The notes under the pieces: model-generated
Database searches by the model: none
What the model saw: only the letters and a program-made list of their open reading frames with translations
Told to the model about the DNA's origin: nothing
Source: Deltaproteobacteria bacterium CG11_big_fil_rev_8_21_14_0_20_42_23
GTDB lineage: Bacteria; UBA10199; 2-02-FULL-44-16
Length of the DNA stretch: 34,029 nt
NCBI GenBank assembly: GCA_002796345.1
Contig: PCXC01000042.1
Location: forward strand, 1 to 34,029
Reading direction: 5' to 3'
Program-made: the position numbers and the translations under genes
In this document: positions 23,433-31,542 of the stretch, piece by piece
How the letters are laid out: every line of letters begins with the position of its first letter
Position numbering within the stretch: position 1 is the stretch's first letter

Positions 23433-23495
23433 GTGTACATTCATTCATTACCGTTTTTCCCTGTTACCCAAGGCTGCATGAGAGGTTGCCGATGA
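23433..23495 (+). CDS. 20-codon ORF coupled to hydrolase copy 2
   Basis: A GTG-started ORF of 20 codons (VYIHSLPFFPVTQGCMRGCR) with AGGAG 6 nt upstream (23422-23426). Its TGA overlaps the ATG of the large gene (ATGA). Copy 1 has the same arrangement with a 71-codon ORF. It may serve only to load ribosomes onto the hydrolase start. Confidence 0.4.
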   Translation: MYIHSLPFFPVTQGCMRGCR

Positions 23496-26400
23496 CAACA
23501 GGTCTTCCTCTTTTTCAGGTTTTTTCGACAGCTCTTGCTCCAACTCCGTCGCAAATGAAGCCAAGCTTACTTCTCCCAGCTATACGCGGTGGTGTTCCTG
23601 GCACAGCAGCGAGTAGCATCTATCTTCATCCCACACATTCTTTGGCCTTTTTAGTACTTACTCACACCAGATTGCGCGTGCCAGCTCCTTTGCGTGAAGT
23701 GGGAAGCGCAACTCAAAGTTCACCGGCTTTCATGGTGTTAGAAAAAGCGGGAATGAACGACCGTGCTTCTACCCATCTTTATACTGAAGCTCAGATAGCA
23801 TTTTTAATCCAAGAACCCATTGATCATGAGCTTCGCGTGCAGTTGAGAGATAAACTCCAAACACATATTGCTGCACAACTTAATGACGATGAAATACATT
23901 CCGACGCTTTTTCGTCAGTGCAACTCACAGGAGTTTTAACTGAAGTGTTAGATGTATTTGAAAACAATGAACTTGCACATCAGCTTTCCGTCGATATTTC
24001 CGAAGCTTTACAAAGTGATGCTGTAAGAAAAAAGTTGCTTGCAAAAGGAAAACAAAAAAATCCAGCTCAACAAGTGGCTTGTGATATTGCAGCCAAATAT
24101 TTTCAGCGTGATCATAGAGCTTTTGTAGAGCTTGCCGATGAAAAAAAGAAAGCAATTCTTTCTGAGATGAAAACTCACTTGGCAACACAGGATAAAGCGT
24201 TTGCCTCTGAAATTGAACATTCTGTTGAACGCTTACTTGAAGGTGAGCAAGTGCATGCAGCACACATGAGAAAAGCAGTGAATGCTTTTTTGGTGCATGG
24301 TTTTCGAACTCTTTCTGATCTTTCGTCTTTGTCTGAAATTGACTGTTTATCACTTTTTGGTTTTCCCAATTATCATAGCGCAGTGCTTGAGGTAAAAAAA
24401 CAGCTTGCTTCGCTTGGATACACGTTAAGAGAAGTGAGTGAGGATGATTTAGAGCAGCTTCCACTTAATGCGATTATTGTTCGTTCTCTTTTAGACGAAC
24501 TTCAGCTTTCAGTTTCTCATCCAGGTGGAGTAAATAAATATACATTCGCTGCATTGCTCACAGAATATGCTGCAAACTTAAAAGCTTACCTTGAAGAAAG
24601 ATTGAGTGATGAAGCTGCTCCAAGTCTTGTAATTCCTGCTCTTGCGGGTGGATTGATAGAAAATCTATACCGTCAACTTGCTGAGAGCGAATCTGTTTTG
24701 CTTCAGCATCAAAAGCAAGAAGGTTACGATGATACTTTCGAAGCTCGCAGACGAGAGCTTCAGGCTTTGATGAAAGCTTTGGACCTCACAATTGCAAAAG
24801 CAAAAATACAGCATTCGCAAGTGATTACAAAACTGCGTCAGCTTGGTGTAAGCAATATTCATGATCTCACGCAAGTTTCTGCAAGTGAATTGCAAATGTA
24901 CAAAAAAGATCTCGATCGGCTTTTGAAAGCAAAAGATAAGTCGCTTGAACTTCAGCTTCCAAACTTCTCTCTAGCAGAAACTGAAATGATTCAGTTTGCA
25001 TTGCACCTCGTGGGAAAAGAATTTTCTTCTCTTTATCATACTACTTTTTTGCCAGCAGATTTAGAAGCTCCGGCAGAAAATTCGGCTCAGGTTTTTTTTG
25101 AAGGTGCTGGCTTGTATTTGCTCCCACCTGAAAATTCAGATCCAATTTCTTTTGATCGTGTGCCATTGCTTCGCGAAGGTTCTCCGCTTGCAAGTCTTCC
25201 TTCCGAAGCGCTTGCATGGCTCACGCAAAAGGGAAGTACAGCAGAAGTTTCTTTTGATCGCTTGTTCCTTTCACTGACACTTCTTCCAGCTTGGACAGTG
25301 TATACGCCTGAACGAAATAATACGCATTTACAGGTTCATGTGGCTAAGGTTGAGCTCGTGGATGATGGAAACGCTGAACGTCATCAAACTCTTCGTGCTG
25401 TGCTCTCACGCATTGAATCACAAGGCTTCATTTCACTTGAAGAAGCTGACATCATTCGTGCGAACATTCGTGAACCTCATGGTGAAGAACGTGGAGATGT
25501 CATTCAGTTTTTGCTTCCGGATATAAGGGTTGGCGAAACGCAAGACATTGCGCTTCGTCCTGAATACCAAGTGGATTACACCGCTTCGCGTTTATCTGCT
25601 TATGGTTTAGAGCGTTATTACGATGGACGTTTTGGACATTCCATTTGGAGAAGTGGGCTGGTTGATCCAGCTGCGTCGCCGTTTCATCTTGTCTTTCTTC
25701 CAGGTTGTGGTGGAGCTTGGTCGTGCGGTGCTTCGGGTGCTGTCTTGATTGAAGCCTTTGCAAAAGCGAAAGCTTCGGTGTTCTCGCTTGATTTGCCGTA
25801 CCATGGTTTGAGTTCTCAGGGTGAAAGTTCATCTAGTATGGATGCCTTCATGCAATCTCTTTTTCTCTACTTGAGTGCATTGAAACAAGAATATAGGAAA
25901 CCGATTTTTCTCATGGGAAGAAGTTATGGAGCAAACTTGGTGGAAGAGCTTGATTGGAGATATGGTGATCGTAATGTGATTGCCGGAAAAATTCCACTTT
26001 CTGGTTTTCGATCAGAATGGATTCGTTACAACATGAATGATATGTCTGATTTATCGCGAAGAGGGTTAACGCGGTTGAATATGGATGGCCTAATGTGGTC
26101 GCGTCGAAAAGCTATCGAACATGGTTTCCAACACTTTGGAATGTTTTCTGATTTTTCACAATTACCAGCTCATAGAAGAGTAAGCCCAACGTTATATCTT
26201 GTTGGTGATGGTGACAGTTCTTACCCTGGTGCAAATGAACAGTTATGGGTGAATGCTGCAAATGAACGGGAGCGTCAAGGTTTTCAAGTTGGTACAACCG
26301 TAATAGAAGGTGCTGGGCACAATCCTTTTTTAACTCCAACTGCTGATGATCCAGAAGCAGAGATAAAAAGAGCCGCTGCGTCGCTTGCGATGAAGCAAAT

Positions 26401-26506
26401 TTTTGGTTTTGTTGGGAAAGTTTTAGGAAATGAATGGAATGGCGGTGTGACTCGTTTGAATGTTGCAAATGAAATGGCTGCAGGTGGAAGAAAAAAGAAA
26501 AAATAA
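23492..26506 (+). CDS. Giant alpha/beta-hydrolase protein, copy 2 (intact)
   Basis: A 1004-residue protein from the ATG at 23492. No signal peptide is clear, although the N-terminus has weakly hydrophobic stretches. Helical region to about 560, with HhH or alpha-CTD-like modules near 260-310 (HGFRTLSDLSSLSEIDCLSL) and 448-485 (LRQLGVSNIHDLTQVSASEL). A linker domain follows, shared with copy 1 (RVPLLREGSPLASLPSEALA against LVPVTKDGSPLKKLPTEVAA). The C-terminal alpha/beta-hydrolase has VFLPGCGGAWS, GRSYG with Ser811, VGDGDSSYP with Asp908 and GAGHNP with His943. The tail is basic (GGRKKKK). A serine ester, amide or thioester hydrolase is likely; substrate unknown. Confidence 0.8.
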   Translation: MTTGLPLFQVFSTALAPTPSQMKPSLLLPAIRGGVPGTAASSIYLHPTHSLAFLVLTHTRLRVPAPLREVGSATQSSPAFMVLEKAGMNDRASTHLYTEAQIAFLIQEPIDHELRVQLRDKLQTHIAAQLNDDEIHSDAFSSVQLTGVLTEVLDVFENNELAHQLSVDISEALQSDAVRKKLLAKGKQKNPAQQVACDIAAKYFQRDHRAFVELADEKKKAILSEMKTHLATQDKAFASEIEHSVERLLEGEQVHAAHMRKAVNAFLVHGFRTLSDLSSLSEIDCLSLFGFPNYHSAVLEVKKQLASLGYTLREVSEDDLEQLPLNAIIVRSLLDELQLSVSHPGGVNKYTFAALLTEYAANLKAYLEERLSDEAAPSLVIPALAGGLIENLYRQLAESESVLLQHQKQEGYDDTFEARRRELQALMKALDLTIAKAKIQHSQVITKLRQLGVSNIHDLTQVSASELQMYKKDLDRLLKAKDKSLELQLPNFSLAETEMIQFALHLVGKEFSSLYHTTFLPADLEAPAENSAQVFFEGAGLYLLPPENSDPISFDRVPLLREGSPLASLPSEALAWLTQKGSTAEVSFDRLFLSLTLLPAWTVYTPERNNTHLQVHVAKVELVDDGNAERHQTLRAVLSRIESQGFISLEEADIIRANIREPHGEERGDVIQFLLPDIRVGETQDIALRPEYQVDYTASRLSAYGLERYYDGRFGHSIWRSGLVDPAASPFHLVFLPGCGGAWSCGASGAVLIEAFAKAKASVFSLDLPYHGLSSQGESSSSMDAFMQSLFLYLSALKQEYRKPIFLMGRSYGANLVEELDWRYGDRNVIAGKIPLSGFRSEWIRYNMNDMSDLSRRGLTRLNMDGLMWSRRKAIEHGFQHFGMFSDFSQLPAHRRVSPTLYLVGDGDSSYPGANEQLWVNAANERERQGFQVGTTVIEGAGHNPFLTPTADDPEAEIKRAAASLAMKQIFGFVGKVLGNEWNGGVTRLNVANEMAAGGRKKKK

Positions 26507-26510
26507 AATT

Positions 26511-26762
26511 CTATTCATCAGGAAAAATTTGATCTTTTTCAGAAACTTTGAGGCCAAGTGCTAAAAGCATTTTTCGTTTTGTATCCATGCGACATGAATA
26601 TCCTTTTTCCACACGATCAACAGTGAGAGGAGAAATTCCTGCTTTGCGTGCAAGTTCCGCTTTGCTCATCAAAAGTTGCTCACGAAATTTTCGTAAGTTA
26701 TTTTGAATACGGCCCTTTTTTTGCTTCTGAGGCGCTACTGGTTGTGCTTCGTGATGATTCAT
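26511..26762 (-). CDS. XRE/Cro-C1-type helix-turn-helix regulator
   Basis: An 83-residue protein. A basic, disordered start is followed by an HTH at residues 22-60: LRKFREQLLMSKAELARKAG, then ISPLTVDRVEKG. The end is short and acidic. It is convergent with hydrolase copy 2, with 4 bp between them. Upstream on the minus strand is a TATAAT box with TTGACC about 19 bp before it, and a partly palindromic CTTTTAAGGTTAAAG lies between it and the gene, a possible autoregulatory operator. The target genes are not known; the prepilin peptidase gene lies upstream in the same direction. Confidence 0.85.
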   Translation of the reverse strand: MNHHEAQPVAPQKQKKGRIQNNLRKFREQLLMSKAELARKAGISPLTVDRVEKGYSCRMDTKRKMLLALGLKVSEKDQIFPDE

Positions 26763-26998
26763 GGTCGCTTCTCTTCTCTACTTTTAAGGTTAAAGTCAAG
26801 GTATATGCCCTCATTATACACTTATATCCTTAAGATGGGTCAAGAGTTTTCTTAATTTTTTATATTTAACATGTATTTTATATTTAAATTATATATTAAA
26901 TATATATAATTATGCATGATAATAAAGTTGAAAGAGGCTTATTTTTTGCTTGATTTGGTTTTATGGCGCATAAGGCCGGAAAGAAGGAGGTTGAAGGC
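26763..26998. other. AT-rich intergenic region
   Basis: 236 bp without a gene. Positions of about 26855-26925 are nearly all A/T with repeated TATATT/AATATA words, probably melting or bending easily. It holds the XRE gene promoter and the 3' end region of pilD. GGCTTATTTT occurs twice (near 26936 and 26995). No convincing terminator is seen. Confidence 0.5.
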
Positions 26999-27811
26999 TT
27001 ATTTTACGTAAAAGCCTAAATACCAGTGGAGAATTTCTCTTCCAAAATAGAGATAGAAGAGCGCTGCTGCCGAAAGAAATGGCCCAAAGGGTAAAGCGAG
27101 CTTCATGTTTTTGCGTTGAACGATCATGATGAAAATTCCAACAATACTTCCGATGATGGAACTGAAAAGAAGAATAAACAAAACTCCTTTCCATCCAAAA
27201 AATGCTCCAAACATTGCCGCAAGTTTTATGTCTCCACCGCCGAGGCCTTCTTGTTTTTTTATTTTTTCGTAGAGGAACGCGATAAGAAAAAGAAACCCAG
27301 CACCAATGAGAATGCCCAAGCCAGAGGAAATAAGTTGCGCGAAATGTGTTCCTGGCGCGCTCAGAATTTGGGTGATGATGATGCCTGCAGCAATTCCCGG
27401 TAGCGAAAACACATCGGGAATAATAAAATGTTCAAGGTCGATAAAAGTAATTGCAATAAGTGGCGCCACAAAAAAACAAAAGTAGAGCAAAAAGTGAAGC
27501 GGACTTGCTGCGAGATGCCAGGTAAGCAATGCCAAAAGTAAGCTGATGAGTTCAACCAGTGGATAGCGAAGGGGAATGCGCATGCCGTTGTGGCGCGATT
27601 TTCCGCGGAGTAAAAGATAGCTGACAAGCGGAATGTTTTCCCACCACGCAAGTGGTTTTCCAGTGTGAAAACATTTTGAGCGCGGTGTAACAATGGATTC
27701 ACCTTTGGGAATGCGAACAATGCACACGTTAAGAAAGCTCCCAAAAATGGCGCCAAAAATGGCAACGAGAAAATAAAGATACCACGTTGGAAGTGAAGAA
27801 AGTGCCTGCAT
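26999..27811 (-). CDS. pilD: Prepilin peptidase / N-methyltransferase (PilD type)
   Basis: The membrane aspartyl protease that cleaves type IV prepilins or pseudopilins and methylates the new N-terminus. The 270 residues have about seven to eight transmembrane segments. The N-terminal domain starts GAIFGSFLNVCIVRIP. The catalytic aspartates are Asp125 in FIDLEHFIIPD and Asp194 in GGGDIKL. The zinc-binding tetracysteine motif is mostly lost: only Cys47 remains in RSKCFHTGKPLAWWENIP, and the second pair is replaced by GKSRHNGMRIP. Variants without the cysteines are known to work as peptidases. The TPR gene before it runs in the same direction, 13 bp away. Confidence 0.93.
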   Translation of the reverse strand: MQALSSLPTWYLYFLVAIFGAIFGSFLNVCIVRIPKGESIVTPRSKCFHTGKPLAWWENIPLVSYLLLRGKSRHNGMRIPLRYPLVELISLLLALLTWHLAASPLHFLLYFCFFVAPLIAITFIDLEHFIIPDVFSLPGIAAGIIITQILSAPGTHFAQLISSGLGILIGAGFLFLIAFLYEKIKKQEGLGGGDIKLAAMFGAFFGWKGVLFILLFSSIIGSIVGIFIMIVQRKNMKLALPFGPFLSAAALFYLYFGREILHWYLGFYVK

Positions 27812-27824
27812 GAAATAACCTAAC

Positions 27825-28688
27825 TTATTCTAATTCAGCAAGCGCTGCTTGCGCTGCAGTGTTTTCAGGATTTTTGTGCAACAACAGCTGGTAGATTTTT
27901 TTTGCACGCTCGGTGTGACCTTGAGATTTAAAAATGTTGGCCATGGTGAGGGTGCGCCACGCAGCTGGAATTTCGGTTTGAACTTCAAGTTCTTTATGGT
28001 TGTCTGATGTTGATTTCTCTTGAACCCTTTTTTCTTCTTGTGCAGTTTTTAGATTTTGTGTTGGCGGGGTAATTTCTGGAACAGAATGAGTGCTTTTCTT
28101 TTCCGAAGTGGAAGGAGCGATCGTTTCTGTTTCAGATTTTGTTTCTAGCGCAGGTTCGCAATCGGAAGAAATGTTTTCATCTTGCGCCTGAGACTCTTGC
28201 TGTACTTCAACTTCCCGTTCAAGCCTTGCAATGATGGCATCGTATTTGAGTTGTACTTCTGGAGAAATTTCTTGAGGGGGTTCTTTTCTTTTACTGCTGA
28301 GTTTTTTCAACTCTTCACGTTTGCGCTCTTCTTTTTCGAGGCGAATTTGTTTTGCGATGTGGCTTTCGACATTCAGTTTTTCTTCAACTTTTGTGGCAAG
28401 TTCAAGAGCTTCTCTATTGTGAGGATGGCGTTCCAAAATAAATTCTAAAGTGTCGAGAGCTTTTTGCCATTTGCTTTGCTGAATAAAAATTTTCGCCATC
28501 ACAATGCGGCCGGTAACCAAGTAGGGATGGCGCTCTAAGCCTTCTTTGCAAATATCGTAAGCTTCATCAACTTGCCCGTAGCGCAAAAGAAAATCTGCGA
28601 TAGAAGCAAAGACAATTGACTGCGGATTGTTTTGCCATTGCTGATAATAGCGAAGAAAGAGCGAATTATTCATGAGTTCGGGATGCAT
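27825..28688 (-). CDS. TPR-repeat protein upstream of pilD
   Basis: A protein of 287 residues from the ATG at 28688 (MHPELMNNSL). The longer ORF starts at 28748, but a promoter lies inside that extension with its -10 box 10 nt before 28688. Three TPR-like helix pairs at the start (ASIADFLLRYGQVDEAYDIC; VMAKIFIQQSKWQKALDTLE). A charged, poorly ordered middle rich in Glu, Lys, Ser and Thr spans about 110-220. A last TPR is at the C-terminus (MANIFKSQGHTERAKKIYQL). No signal peptide. A scaffold role, perhaps with the secretion or pilus machinery because of pilD next to it, is inference. Confidence 0.8.
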   Translation of the reverse strand: MHPELMNNSLFLRYYQQWQNNPQSIVFASIADFLLRYGQVDEAYDICKEGLERHPYLVTGRIVMAKIFIQQSKWQKALDTLEFILERHPHNREALELATKVEEKLNVESHIAKQIRLEKEERKREELKKLSSKRKEPPQEISPEVQLKYDAIIARLEREVEVQQESQAQDENISSDCEPALETKSETETIAPSTSEKKSTHSVPEITPPTQNLKTAQEEKRVQEKSTSDNHKELEVQTEIPAAWRTLTMANIFKSQGHTERAKKIYQLLLHKNPENTAAQAALAELE

Positions 28689-28698
28689 AGATTGCGCG

Positions 28699-28727
28699 AA
28701 GCTAATGAAAGTTTTTTGCGAAGGCAA
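28699..28727 (-). promoter_or_regulatory. Promoter supporting the 28688 start
   Basis: On the minus strand TTGCCT (complement of 28722-28727), a 17-bp spacer, TAGCTT (complement of 28699-28704), and 10 nt to the ATG at 28688. There is no Shine-Dalgarno site. Confidence 0.4.
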
Positions 28728-28783
28728 GCGAATTTCAATTTTTATCATTCTCGAATGAACTTATAAGGAGTCAAACAATTTGC

Positions 28784-28966
28784 TGTCATTGCGAAGAAGC
28801 GTAGCGTATGTGGCAATCTCCTCTGACAATTCTGATTTTGCTATAGTCAAATACTTAAATTGTCCGAGGAGATCCTTCCTGCCCGTCCGGCAGGCGGGCG
28901 TTACACTCAGGATGACAAAAAATAAAATTGATCGAGGAGATTGCTTCACTGCGTTCGCAATGACAG
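28784..28966. repeat. Composite dispersed repeat (nested)
   Basis: The outer element starts TGTCATTGCGAAGAAGC with GGCAATCTCCTC and ends GAGGAGATTGCTTC...CGCAATGACA. Nested inside, reading on the other strand, is a second element, TGTCATCCTGAGTG...GGATCTCCTCGGA, which includes a CTGCCCGTCCGGCAGGCGGGC palindrome at about 28880-28900. The nested structure suggests insertion of one copy into another. It fills most of the 399-bp gap between the two TPR genes; the rest, 28967-29087, holds only a weak TAGCTC box near 29071. Confidence 0.75.
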
Positions 28967-29087
28967 AGAGTCGTGGAAATGACAAAAACAGAAAAACTAA
29001 ATTCTTGCACTTTTGAAAAAATCCTGAATGTATGAGCTCCGCAATTTAGCGTAGGAAAAGACTTTAACCTTAGCTCCTTAAAAAAGT

Positions 29088-30548
29088 ATGAACATTCTCA
29101 ACAAGGAAAGTATTCTCGAGCAAGCGGCTCTTTTTTTAGAAGAGGGAAAAATTGATCGTGCTATTCGAGAATACGAAAAAATTCTCGCCATCGATGCCGA
29201 TGACACCCGCGTACACTTGAAACTTGCCGAGCTCTACAGCAAAAACAAACAATTGAACCAAGCCATCAAGAGTTACTGCGAAGTGGCAAAAACCTACGCC
29301 AAACAAAAATTCTACCTCAAAGCTGTAACCGTTTACAAAAATGTGTTGAGGCTCAATCCCTCTTTGATGGAAATCAATCTTGAGCTTGCATCCCTTTACG
29401 AAAAAATGGACTTGAATACAGATGCCGTAAAACAGCATCAAATTATTGCCAGCGCTTATGAAAGAAGAGGGCAAACGAAAGACCTCATCAAAGAACGTGA
29501 AAAAATTGTACAGCTTCTTCCCGATCACATTCCTTCCAGACTTTTGCTTGCTGAACTGTATCAACGCAACGCTGAAACCGATCTTTCCATCGATCAATAT
29601 GAAGCTATGGTTGCGTTGCTGGAAAAACAAGAAGGCACAGAAACAAAGCGTGCTGAATATTACGAAAAAATTCTGCATCATCGTCCGGATCGCGTTAAGA
29701 TGTTTCGTGACTTAGTTGCCATTTATCACGAGCAGAAAGAATTTAAAAAAGCGCTTAAGTGGTTGGAAGAAAAAAGTGACATCACTCCTTACGATGTTGA
29801 TCTGCTTTCTATTCAAGCTGAAATTTATGCTTCTTTGAATCAGCTGGAAACAGCCAGAAATACTTACTATGCGCTGGCCGACTTATATTTAGATCAACAT
29901 GATATTGACGCCGCTTTAAATGCCTATGCTGAAGTGTTGGTGTTTTTGCCAGAAGAAGAAGAAAATATTCGCAAACATACCGAAGAGTTTGAAGAAGGCA
30001 CTTTCGACATTGTGCTTTCCAGAGTGCAAGAACGTCGCGCGCAAATTGATGAGCAAGTGAAACAAAAAGAAGAAGAAGAGCGGAAAAAAGCGGAAGCAAA
30101 ACAAAATTTAGCGGATGAAGCAAAACGTGAAGAGGAAGAAGAATTTAACCGACAACGTTTGGAACGTATCAAGCAAATTCAAAGTAAACTTGGAAAAAAA
30201 GCAGATGCTAAGCCTTTGGAAAAAAAGAATGAAAAAATAAAGCAGAAAAAAAATGTCAATGTGGAAAAGAAAGAAACAAAAACGCCGCAGAGTAAAGAGA
30301 AAGAAATCACTTCGCCAGATATTGTCCTTTCTCCTTCGACAGATTTTTTACCGTCGCAGAAAAAAGTGCTCTCTACTATAGATGCCAGTCTCAAGCTTGC
30401 CAAAGCCTACAAACGCATGGGGTTAAAAGACGAAGCCAAAAATGAACTTCAGCAGTCGAAGGCGGATGTGCAAGAATTGCTGCAAAAAAACGACACCGAA
30501 GAACTTCGCAAAAAGCTAGAAGAAATCGAAAACCTGCTTGAGTCTTAG
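29088..30548 (+). CDS. Tetratricopeptide-repeat protein with coiled-coil tail
   Basis: A 486-residue cytoplasmic-looking protein with no signal peptide. About seven TPR pairs span residues 5-300 (LEEGKIDRAIREYEKILAID; LAELYSKNKQLNQAIKSYCE; LDQHDIDAALNAYAEVLVFL). From 320 to 400 it is a highly charged Glu/Lys coiled coil, then a Ser/Pro linker and a final helical region beginning LKLAKAYKRMGLKDEAKNEL. It resembles TPR scaffold proteins found in deltaproteobacteria-like genomes; the partner is unknown. The organisation (TPR, charged middle, TPR) is shared with the divergent TPR gene at 27825-28688, so the pair may be distantly related. Confidence 0.85.
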   Translation: MNILNKESILEQAALFLEEGKIDRAIREYEKILAIDADDTRVHLKLAELYSKNKQLNQAIKSYCEVAKTYAKQKFYLKAVTVYKNVLRLNPSLMEINLELASLYEKMDLNTDAVKQHQIIASAYERRGQTKDLIKEREKIVQLLPDHIPSRLLLAELYQRNAETDLSIDQYEAMVALLEKQEGTETKRAEYYEKILHHRPDRVKMFRDLVAIYHEQKEFKKALKWLEEKSDITPYDVDLLSIQAEIYASLNQLETARNTYYALADLYLDQHDIDAALNAYAEVLVFLPEEEENIRKHTEEFEEGTFDIVLSRVQERRAQIDEQVKQKEEEERKKAEAKQNLADEAKREEEEEFNRQRLERIKQIQSKLGKKADAKPLEKKNEKIKQKKNVNVEKKETKTPQSKEKEITSPDIVLSPSTDFLPSQKKVLSTIDASLKLAKAYKRMGLKDEAKNELQQSKADVQELLQKNDTEELRKKLEEIENLLES

Positions 30549-30576
30549 TGCGACCTCCCGCAAACATGCTTTTTTA

Positions 30577-30604
30577 TTGACTTTCCGGATGGTGTGAATA
30601 CTTA
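30577..30604 (+). promoter_or_regulatory. Promoter of the tandem membrane-protein genes
   Basis: TTGACT (30577-30582), a 16-bp spacer, TACTTA (30599-30604), followed by a short leader with AAAGGAG (30616-30622) 7 nt before the ATG at 30630. This is an ordinary promoter with a leader. Confidence 0.5.
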
Positions 30605-30629
30605 CAAAAATTCACAAAGGAGAGGGCGT

Positions 30630-31541
30630 ATGTTTTTAGATCGTACAGGTGTTTCAAGGTTAGTAGCTCCCGTTCAAGCTCCACTTGGTGTGCAGATGGT
30701 GCAAGGCTTAACGCTTGCAACGACGGAGGACACAGATACAGCATTTCAAGCTTGGAGTTCCTTAAGAGCGAGCTTCGGTGACAATCATTCTGCCTTTCGT
30801 GGTTATGTGTTTCCAAACCAAGGTTCAATTCAAAATGTGCGAGATGTTGTTGGTGCCTATGCACTTAAGCCCCTTCAAACAGCCTTCGACAGAAGTTTAG
30901 AGCGCTTAGTGGTAAAGCAAGCTCAAGTGAGAACTCCAAGCGACTTCATGCTTCTTGCAGGTGCAGAGCTGTTGGTTTCACCTCCAGCAATACTTACAGG
31001 TGAAAATGGAAACCTTCCTTTCGAAGGTGAAGTGATTCCTTTGATTCAGCTTGCGAATGCTGGCTTACTTTCAAAAGAGCGCGCGTTGGCTTTTACGCGC
31101 GCTTTAGAGCCTGCGCGAGCATCTTATGAAAAAGCATTGCGGCGTCGCATTGGACTTGAAACTCACTGGAAATTTCGATGGGGAAACGCTCATCCAAATC
31201 GAATTGCAGAACTTCATGAAAATGACAGTGATGCAATTAATTTGCTTAATGTCCATCGCTGTCTTCAGGCTGGTATTTTGGGAGTTGCTCTTTCTCTTTT
31301 CGCTTCCTATCCTCTATTTTTTGGCAATCAATCACTCCAAGAAAAAATATCAATTTTATTGATCGATGCTTGTATGGGGGTTGGCGGTGGTGCTCTGCTT
31401 GACGTGATGAATGAGATGCGAGCTCCTGTAACAGTAAGTGAACGCAGGAGAAGTGAAGCCTTGAAGCACGTGCAAAGGATGGGTGACACTTTGAAAGTTT
31501 TTGAACAAGAGCTCAGCAGAAATGCAGCAGGAGAAGTGTGA
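30630..31541 (+). CDS. Hypothetical membrane protein, tandem paralog A
   Basis: A 303-residue protein from the ATG at 30630, chosen for the AAAGGAG site 7 nt upstream; an in-frame start at 30594 lies inside the promoter. It aligns with the next gene, most clearly at AGAELLVSPPAILTGENG then LPFEGEVIPLIQLANAGLLS (paralog B: AGAELMLTIPAVLKRQNR then VPFDGEVIPLVDLVTYDLLS). Two predicted membrane helices lie near residues 213-231 and 243-260, about 40 residues before the end. The rest is helical with many Arg and Glu. No family or active site is recognised. Paralog B begins about 1 nt after its stop. Confidence 0.7.
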   Translation: MFLDRTGVSRLVAPVQAPLGVQMVQGLTLATTEDTDTAFQAWSSLRASFGDNHSAFRGYVFPNQGSIQNVRDVVGAYALKPLQTAFDRSLERLVVKQAQVRTPSDFMLLAGAELLVSPPAILTGENGNLPFEGEVIPLIQLANAGLLSKERALAFTRALEPARASYEKALRRRIGLETHWKFRWGNAHPNRIAELHENDSDAINLLNVHRCLQAGILGVALSLFASYPLFFGNQSLQEKISILLIDACMGVGGGALLDVMNEMRAPVTVSERRRSEALKHVQRMGDTLKVFEQELSRNAAGEV

Positions 31542-31542
31542 A

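Noticed and set aside
23925-24464. 179-codon ORF on the minus strand
   Set aside because: Antisense to hydrolase copy 2, with no ribosome site and unnatural composition.
26840-26935. Replication origin in the AT-rich region
   Set aside because: No cluster of DnaA boxes and no dnaA, dnaN or gyrB nearby; it is only an AT-rich gap.
26975-26995. AAGGAGG on the plus strand resembling a perfect ribosome site
   Set aside because: No start codon or open frame follows; it is antisense to the end of the pilD transcript and probably chance.
28784-28966. CRISPR-like repeated sequence
   Set aside because: The repeats are inverted and nested with no regular spacers; they belong to the dispersed palindromic family seen elsewhere in the window.
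29136-29681. 181-codon ORF on the minus strand
   Set aside because: Antisense shadow of the TPR gene at 29088-30548; the Phe-rich content reflects the complement of Glu/Lys codons.
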